Positions 6,505 through 10,637 of a DNA stretch of 10,637 nucleotides are shown piece after piece. Source of the DNA: Beijerinckiaceae bacterium (GTDB lineage Bacteria; Pseudomonadota; Alphaproteobacteria; Rhizobiales; Beijerinckiaceae); assembly GCA_947380915.1 (NCBI GenBank), contig CANCSY010000090.1, positions 1-10,637 on the forward strand. Direction: 5' to 3'. The notes beneath the pieces were generated by a model. That model made no database searches. It had not been told where the DNA came from and worked only from the letters and a program-made list of their open reading frames with translations. Made by a program: the position numbers and the translations under genes. Each line of letters begins with the position of its first letter. The stretch's first letter is position 1.

Positions 6505-7542
6505 CTAACCGAAAGCCGCCCGCAGGGTCGCGGTGGGGCTTTCGTGGAAATAGGCTTTGTAGTCTCGAGAAAACTGGCTCTTGTTCTCGTAGCCTGACAG
6601 GCGCGCGATGTCGGCGATCTTGTTTCCGCTGATGCGCGCCTCGATCAGCGCATGCCGGGCCTGCATGAGGCGAATCGCCCGCAGGCGCTCGGCCGGCGAA
6701 TGGTCGCGGAATTTCTCGAAGCCGTAATGCAGGGTGCGGACACTCACCCCGCAGGTCGCCGCAAGCTCCTTCATGCTGATCTTGTTCATGTAATTTTCGC
6801 GCAGATAGTCTTCCGCCCGGCGCACGTACCAAGGCGCGACGGAGGCTGGCTCTCGCCTCTGCGACTGGCTGTCGGCGCCACGAAGGGCCTGGGCCAGCAA
6901 GGTCAGCAGCAAACGCTCCACATGGGGAATGGCGTCAGGCGTCGAAAGCGTTGGCTGCGCCCGGCCAAGGTCCTGCACGATGGTCTCGATGAAATGGGAG
7001 AGGGTCAGATGCTCGTTCATGTCGAGCGTCACCAGGGGCAGGCTGAGAAACCCGCTGGCGTCAGGAAGCTGGGCGAAAACAGACGCCGCCGCCTTGCGGC
7101 CGATCACCACATTCAGCAAGTCGCAGGGCCCCTCCCAGCGCCGCCGCACCATGCCCGGCGAGGAGACCATGAGCATCTCGCCCGGCCGCACGGTGACCAT
7201 CTGCCCGCCCTGGCGCGCCTCGAAGGAGCCCTTGAGGGGAATATGCAGATTCACATGATGGCTGGCCGCCCGCATGACCGAAGTCTCGCATTTGCCAAAG
7301 CAGTCCCAGCTGAAAAACTTGATCGCCAACTGGCCAGCATGGGCATGGGCCTCGCGAAATTGCAGGAAAGGCCCGGACTCCGAGACCGTGAACCGGCATT
7401 TGCCCTGGCTCACCTCCAGAATCCGCTGGCGGGCGGCCGGCAGATCCGCCGCCACGAAATGGGCGTGCCTGCTATCGGGACTGGAGGCCGTGGCGATCCA
7501 GTCAGTCAGCCCAAGCTTGTCTATGGTGAGGACCGGCTCCAT
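6505..7542 (-). CDS. AraC-family transcriptional regulator
   Basis: The protein has 345 residues from ATG 7542. An in-frame ATG at 7560 would add MEEQSR, but it lacks a good ribosome-binding site, whereas GGAAGAG lies 9 bases before 7542; the choice is not certain. The N-terminal 190 residues are a cupin-like ligand-sensing region of the AraC_binding_2 type, with SHHVNLHIPLKGSFEA and VRPGEMLMVSSPGM marking the barrel strands. The last 105 residues hold both AraC helix-turn-helix units: ISMKELAATCGVSVRTLHYG (about 255-274), and KIADIARLSGYENKSQFSRD (about 308-327) with the conserved GY..xSQFSRDYK signature. It is divergent from the hydrolase-monooxygenase operon, so it probably activates that operon in response to its substrate or a breakdown product, and may regulate itself. 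The inducer is unknown. Confidence 0.92.
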   Translation of the reverse strand: MEPVLTIDKLGLTDWIATASSPDSRHAHFVAADLPAARQRILEVSQGKCRFTVSESGPFLQFREAHAHAGQLAIKFFSWDCFGKCETSVMRAASHHVNLHIPLKGSFEARQGGQMVTVRPGEMLMVSSPGMVRRRWEGPCDLLNVVIGRKAAASVFAQLPDASGFLSLPLVTLDMNEHLTLSHFIETIVQDLGRAQPTLSTPDAIPHVERLLLTLLAQALRGADSQSQRREPASVAPWYVRRAEDYLRENYMNKISMKELAATCGVSVRTLHYGFEKFRDHSPAERLRAIRLMQARHALIEARISGNKIADIARLSGYENKSQFSRDYKAYFHESPTATLRAAFG

Positions 7543-7565
7543 GCGACTTTGCTCTTCCATGAGGT

Positions 7566-7581
7566 CCGGGCCCTGGCCCGG
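7566..7581. repeat. Perfect inverted repeat just upstream of the AraC-type gene
   Basis: CCGGGCC (7566-7572) and GGCCCGG (7575-7581) are 7-bp arms around a 2-base centre, lying 5 bp beyond the outer ATG at 7560. A TATGAT -10-like hexamer for the minus strand is at 7601-7596, so the repeat would lie at the very 5' end of the regulator mRNA. It could be an operator for autoregulation or a hairpin restricting translation, which would favour the inner start at 7542. Confidence 0.4.
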
Positions 7582-7747
7582 TTTGCGATTTTTGCATCAT
7601 AGCGCAGGTTGTTGCCGAAATTGAATACTCCTTCACAGCTCCCCCCCGGGCAGGCCTTGACCGGTCGCGCCGCTTGGCTACCACTGCCATGAACAGGGTC
7701 GGCGATACTGCGTTTGATGTTCAGGCCCATAAAACGGGATGGAGATT
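7582..7747. other. Divergent regulatory region of the AraC gene and the monooxygenase operon
   Basis: This non-coding stretch should hold both promoters and the regulator's binding sites. Visible pieces are a TATGAT -10-like hexamer for the regulator (7601-7596, minus strand, without a clear -35), a closely spaced pair of TTTGC words (7582 and 7591), and a TTGACC -35-like hexamer on the plus strand (7657-7662) overlapping the palindrome GACCGGTC (7659-7666). Sixteen bases on from that is only a weak TACCAC. A poor -10 and spacing would fit an activator-dependent promoter. No element is certain. Confidence 0.35.
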
Positions 7748-8518
7748 ATGTCCGAGTTCTTGACGATCCAAGGCATGAAGATTGAAGTCGAGCGCATGGG
7801 TTCGGGGAGCCCCCTTCTGGTGCTTCTCAGCGAGGAAGCGGCGTTCGAGCGCACATCGCCCTTCATCGCCGAACTGGCCAAGACACACGAACTCGTGATC
7901 CCCCAGGCGCCCGGCTTCGGCAATTCCGACCGTCCCGAGTGGATCGGCAACCCCGACGACATCTCCTACATCTACCTCGACCTCGTCGAGAAGCTGGGCC
8001 TCAAGAACATCCCCGTACTCGGCCTGTCGTTCGGCGGCTGGATCGCCGCCGAAATGGCGGTGAAGGACGACAGCTTCATCTCGAAGATGGTGCTGGTGAA
8101 CCCCTTCGGCGTGAAGATCGGCGGCCCCTTCGACCGTGACATCCAGGACATCTGGACCCTGCATCCCAGCAAGGTGGCGGAGCTGAAATATTACGACACC
8201 GATTTTGGCAAGCGCGACTATTCGAACACCCCCGAGGCCGACGTCACCATCGTGGCGCGCAATCTCGAGAGCTTCGCGCGCTTCTGCTGGGACCCCTACA
8301 TGCACAATCCCAAGCTGAAGATCCGCCTGCCGCGCATTCAGGTTCCCGTCCAGTTCATCTGGGGCGAGAACGACGGCGTCACCACCGCCGCCTTTGGCAA
8401 GGCCTACAGCCAGCAGATCCCCGGCGCATCCTTCGTCACCGTGCCCAAGGCCGGTCACTATCCCCAGATCGAGCAGCCCGCCGCCGTGGCGGCGCTGGTC
8501 AATTCCTTCCTCGCCTGA
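7748..8518 (+). CDS. Alpha/beta hydrolase, first gene of the monooxygenase operon
   Basis: The protein has 256 residues. ATG at 7748 follows GGAG at a tight 3 bases; an in-frame ATG at 7739 would add only three residues and has no better ribosome-binding site. The alpha/beta-hydrolase fold is clear: PLLVLLS (strand 3 region), IPQAPGFGNSDRP (51-63), the nucleophile elbow LGLSFGGW (91-98) with S94, the acid D209 in WGENDG, and H237 in KAGHYPQIEQP. All three catalytic residues are spaced as in the MhpC/meta-cleavage and esterase branch. Unusually, the strand-3 HG-x-G oxyanion motif is missing; residues 27-32 read LSEEAA. The likely role is hydrolysis of an ester, lactone or diketone formed by the adjacent flavin monooxygenase. 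The substrate is unknown. It starts the operon, 25 bp before the next gene. Confidence 0.9.
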   Translation: MSEFLTIQGMKIEVERMGSGSPLLVLLSEEAAFERTSPFIAELAKTHELVIPQAPGFGNSDRPEWIGNPDDISYIYLDLVEKLGLKNIPVLGLSFGGWIAAEMAVKDDSFISKMVLVNPFGVKIGGPFDRDIQDIWTLHPSKVAELKYYDTDFGKRDYSNTPEADVTIVARNLESFARFCWDPYMHNPKLKIRLPRIQVPVQFIWGENDGVTTAAFGKAYSQQIPGASFVTVPKAGHYPQIEQPAAVAALVNSFLA

Positions 8519-8543
8519 GCGCGACAAACCCAAGGAGCAGAAC

Positions 8544-9713
8544 ATGAAGGCCTGGTACTTCACCGAAATGCCCTATCCGAATCTGCCGCCGCTCGACACC
8601 CTGTCGACCATGCGCGTGTCGCTGGAGAGCAAGCACTTCGATCCCAAGATCGGCGCTGATCTCTACAACCGCTATCTCGACGAATATATGGTCGCCGACG
8701 ACGCCGGCCTGAACATGATGGTCAACGAGCATCATCAGACCGCAACCTGCCTTGATGTGGCGGCGCCCCTCTCGCTCGCCATTCTCGCGCGCCAGACCAG
8801 CAAGGGCGAGATCTGCATCCTCGGCAATCCCGTCGCCAATCGCGGCGACCCGCTGCGCATCGCCGAGGAAATGGCGATGGTGGACTGCATTTCGCGCGGC
8901 CGCCTGAGCGCCGGTTTCGTGCGCGGCGTGCCTTACGAGATCTTCGCCGCCAACACCAATCCCACCCAGACCGTCGAGCGTCTATGGGAAGGCATCGACC
9001 TGATCCAGAAGGCCTGGACCAGCCATGACGAGCCCTTCAACTTCGAGGGCAAGTTCACCCAGCGCCGCGCCGTCAACATCTGGCCGCGCCCCTATCAGGA
9101 TCCCCATCCCCCGATCTGGCTGACCGGCTCCAGCGATTTCGCGGGCATCTCGCGGGCGGCCGCGCGCGGCTTCGTCTTCGCCACCTTCCTGCAGCCCTAC
9201 GAGAAGGTGCGCCAGCTCTTCGACGCCTATCGCGGCTCCTATCGCCTCAACGGCCAGCCCGGCGGCGGCGGCACCGCCTTCATGCCGCTCGTCTATGTGG
9301 CCGACACCGAGTCGGAGGCGGAAGCCGGCATGAAGGAACTGCTGTGGTACATGGCGGCCAAGACCGAGCCCCAGTATCGCAATCCCCCCGGCTATGTGCC
9401 GGTGGAGTTCAACGTGAAGGCGCTGCAGGGCACCTATGCGGGCCGCACGGACGCCATGCGCGCGCAGACGCTGGAATTCCAGCGCGAGCAGGGCGTGGTC
9501 ATGTATGGCACGCCCGACCAGGTGATCGCGCAGATCAAGCGCTTCTATGATCTGGTCGGCGGCTTCGATCATCTGCTGATGATGATGCAGGCCGGCTTCC
9601 TCGATCACGAGCGCACCTGCAAGAACATCCGCCTCTTCGCCAAGGACGTCTATCCCGCGATCAAGGATCTGGCCGGCACCAAGCCGCTCGATCTGCCCAT
9701 CGCCGCCGAATAG
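8544..9713 (+). CDS. Luciferase-like (LLM class) flavin-dependent monooxygenase
   Basis: The protein has 389 residues. The frame is open upstream to 8394, but ATG 8544 is chosen because AAGGAG lies 7 bases before it and the upstream part overlaps the hydrolase gene. Family landmarks in order are the N-terminal strand MKAWYFTEMPYP, the active-site NEHH (61-64, as in bacterial luciferase and F420/FMN relatives), LGNPVANRGDPLRIAEE (93-109), DCISRGRLSAGFVRG (114-128), IWLTGSS (191-197), and the C-terminal YGTPDQVIAQIKRF (321-334). It should use reduced FMN and oxygen to monooxygenate a ketone, aldehyde or similar compound; a type II Baeyer-Villiger reaction is one option. A separate flavin reductase would be needed, and none is in the window. 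It lies between two alpha/beta hydrolase genes, a layout suggesting oxidation followed by ester or C-C bond hydrolysis. Confidence 0.93.
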   Translation: MKAWYFTEMPYPNLPPLDTLSTMRVSLESKHFDPKIGADLYNRYLDEYMVADDAGLNMMVNEHHQTATCLDVAAPLSLAILARQTSKGEICILGNPVANRGDPLRIAEEMAMVDCISRGRLSAGFVRGVPYEIFAANTNPTQTVERLWEGIDLIQKAWTSHDEPFNFEGKFTQRRAVNIWPRPYQDPHPPIWLTGSSDFAGISRAAARGFVFATFLQPYEKVRQLFDAYRGSYRLNGQPGGGGTAFMPLVYVADTESEAEAGMKELLWYMAAKTEPQYRNPPGYVPVEFNVKALQGTYAGRTDAMRAQTLEFQREQGVVMYGTPDQVIAQIKRFYDLVGGFDHLLMMMQAGFLDHERTCKNIRLFAKDVYPAIKDLAGTKPLDLPIAAE

Positions 9714-9721
9714 GTTTGCCC

Positions 9722-10564
9722 ATGCAAGGCCGCACGATCTCCATCGACGACGTCACCACGCATTATTTCGAGGCGGGCGTCGAGCACAAGGGCCGCAAGC
9801 CAAGCGTCCTCCTTCTGCATTCGGCGGAGTTCGGCGGCTGTGCGGAAACCTCCTGGGAGCACAACATGCCGGTTCTGGCGCAGCACTATCACGTGCTCGC
9901 GCCAGACCATCTGGGCTTTGGCCTGACCGACAAGATCTTCGACTTCAACGGCCAGTTCAACAAGCGCATCACCCATATCCGCCGCTTCATCGAAGCCATG
10001 TGCGTCAGCAAGGTGCATGTGATGGGCAGTTCCATGTCGGGCGGCCTGTGCCTGACGGTCGCCGCGCGCAAGCAGCCCGACTGGCCGCTCGCCAGCGTCA
10101 CCTGCTGCTCGGGCGGCGGCGACGCGCCGGACAACGAGGCGCGCAAGATTCTCAACACCTATGACGGCACGAAAGAGCATATGCGCCGCATCGTCGAGGT
10201 GATGTTCGTCGATCCCAAATGGGCTGCGGACGAGGCCTATATCGAGCGTCGCTGGAAATGGAGCCGCGTGCCCGGCGCCTGGGAAGCCACCGCCGTCGCC
10301 CGCTTCAAGGCGCCCTTCCCCAAGGCCGAAGACGCCCGCGCCGAGCGCAACGCCATCGACTACGGCAATATCAAGGTTCCCGCGCTGGTCATCGCCGGCA
10401 AGCTCGATCCCCTGCGCAACCCCGGCTACACCGACGGCTTCGTGCCGAAGATTACCAATGCGCGCCTGCATGTGTTCGAGAACGCCGGGCATATGGGCAA
10501 CATCGAATGCGCGGCCGAGTTCAATGCGCTGTGTCTAGAGTTTCTGGCGAGCGTGGACGGCTGA
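9722..10564 (+). CDS. Alpha/beta hydrolase, MhpC/meta-cleavage-hydrolase-like, third gene of the operon
   Basis: The protein has 280 residues. ATG 9722 lies 8 bp after the monooxygenase stop; a TTG at 9716 is in frame but less likely. The only ribosome-binding site is the weak AGG at 9712-9714, so translation is probably coupled. Motifs are VLLLHSAEFGG (29-39) in the oxyanion region, APDHLGFGLTD (60-70), the elbow MGSSMSGG (101-108) with S104 as nucleophile, D229 in AGKLDP, and H257 in ENAGHMG. The S-S-M-S-G elbow and the TSWEHN stretch recall C-C bond hydrolases of aromatic meta-cleavage pathways (BphD/MhpC type), but without an extradiol dioxygenase nearby an ester or lactone substrate is equally possible. 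It is only distantly similar to the first hydrolase, so the pair probably performs different steps. Confidence 0.9.
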   Translation: MQGRTISIDDVTTHYFEAGVEHKGRKPSVLLLHSAEFGGCAETSWEHNMPVLAQHYHVLAPDHLGFGLTDKIFDFNGQFNKRITHIRRFIEAMCVSKVHVMGSSMSGGLCLTVAARKQPDWPLASVTCCSGGGDAPDNEARKILNTYDGTKEHMRRIVEVMFVDPKWAADEAYIERRWKWSRVPGAWEATAVARFKAPFPKAEDARAERNAIDYGNIKVPALVIAGKLDPLRNPGYTDGFVPKITNARLHVFENAGHMGNIECAAEFNALCLEFLASVDG

Positions 10565-10618
10565 GGCTGTAGCGTTACTGCACCCTCCCAACCAATTGAA
10601 ATCACGAGCGTTGCATAG

Positions 10619-10637
10619 CCTCCCCCTCGTGGGGAGG
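10619..10637. terminator. Hairpin downstream of the monooxygenase operon, cut by or ending at the window edge
   Basis: CCTCCCC (10619-10625) and GGGGAGG (10631-10637) form a perfect 7-bp stem with loop CTCGT, 55 bp after the last stop codon. It may be an intrinsic-type terminator whose T-run lies beyond the edge, or one copy of the short extragenic C/G-rich palindromes common between genes in alphaproteobacteria. The sequence between 10565 and 10618 shows no other feature. Confidence 0.45.

Noticed and set aside
7721..8563. Long minus-strand open frame opposite the first alpha/beta hydrolase gene.
   Set aside because: The plus-strand frame contains a full catalytic triad in the right order; the opposite frame has no motif and no ribosome-binding site.
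8982..9608. Long open frame on the strand opposite the LLM monooxygenase gene.
   Set aside because: Its translation is a His/Leu/Ala-rich shadow without any recognisable motif, typical of antisense frames in GC-rich genes; the plus-strand monooxygenase motifs are unambiguous.

Overview
The window is dense, GC-rich coding DNA. Codon use, short intergenic gaps, a DUF3618/holin-X operon and a likely EcfG-type promoter point to an alphaproteobacterium, probably of the Rhizobiales (Hyphomicrobiales) type; the genus cannot be read from sequence alone. There is no tRNA, rRNA, CRISPR array, transposase or integrase. Every gene is chromosomal in character.

Region 1 (1-1977, minus strand) is a tightly packed operon of four small membrane-associated proteins: an unnamed single-helix protein, a YqjE-like holin-X family protein, a two-helix helical protein, and a DUF3618-type protein cut by the left window edge. 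Gene ends overlap (8 bp and 4 bp). The order resembles the yqjD-yqjE-yqjK type of stress-associated envelope operon. Upstream sits GGAAC-N17-TGTT (2017-2042), which fits the alphaproteobacterial general-stress sigma factor EcfG.

Region 2 (2158-5095) holds an enoyl-CoA hydratase/isomerase family gene on the plus strand. Convergent to it are two tandem paralogous periplasmic solute-binding proteins of the TctC/Bug family on the minus strand, without TctA/TctB membrane partners in the window. A 9-bp-stem hairpin separates the two paralogues.

Region 3 (5343-6497) is a ribB-type gene (3,4-dihydroxy-2-butanone 4-phosphate synthase). It carries a C-terminal GTP-cyclohydrolase-II-like domain that has lost the zinc cysteines and the usual catalytic motif. 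No FMN riboswitch is visible upstream.

Region 4 (6505-10564) is an AraC-family regulator gene divergent from a three-gene unit: alpha/beta hydrolase, luciferase-like flavin-dependent monooxygenase (LLM), second alpha/beta hydrolase. It looks like a small inducible catabolic operon in which the monooxygenase oxidises a substrate and one or both hydrolases cleave the product. The substrate is unknown.

Taken together, regions 2-4 could form one catabolic neighbourhood: capture of an organic acid (TctC-like proteins), CoA-ester processing (crotonase fold), flavin precursor supply (RibB), and flavin-dependent oxygenation followed by hydrolysis (LLM and hydrolases) under AraC control. That joint role is inference from proximity; the individual family assignments are much firmer. 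I see no clearly new defence or mobile system. The best leads are the hydrolase-LLM-hydrolase operon, the EcfG-type promoter, the degenerate RibA domain, and the crotonase lacking one catalytic glutamate.
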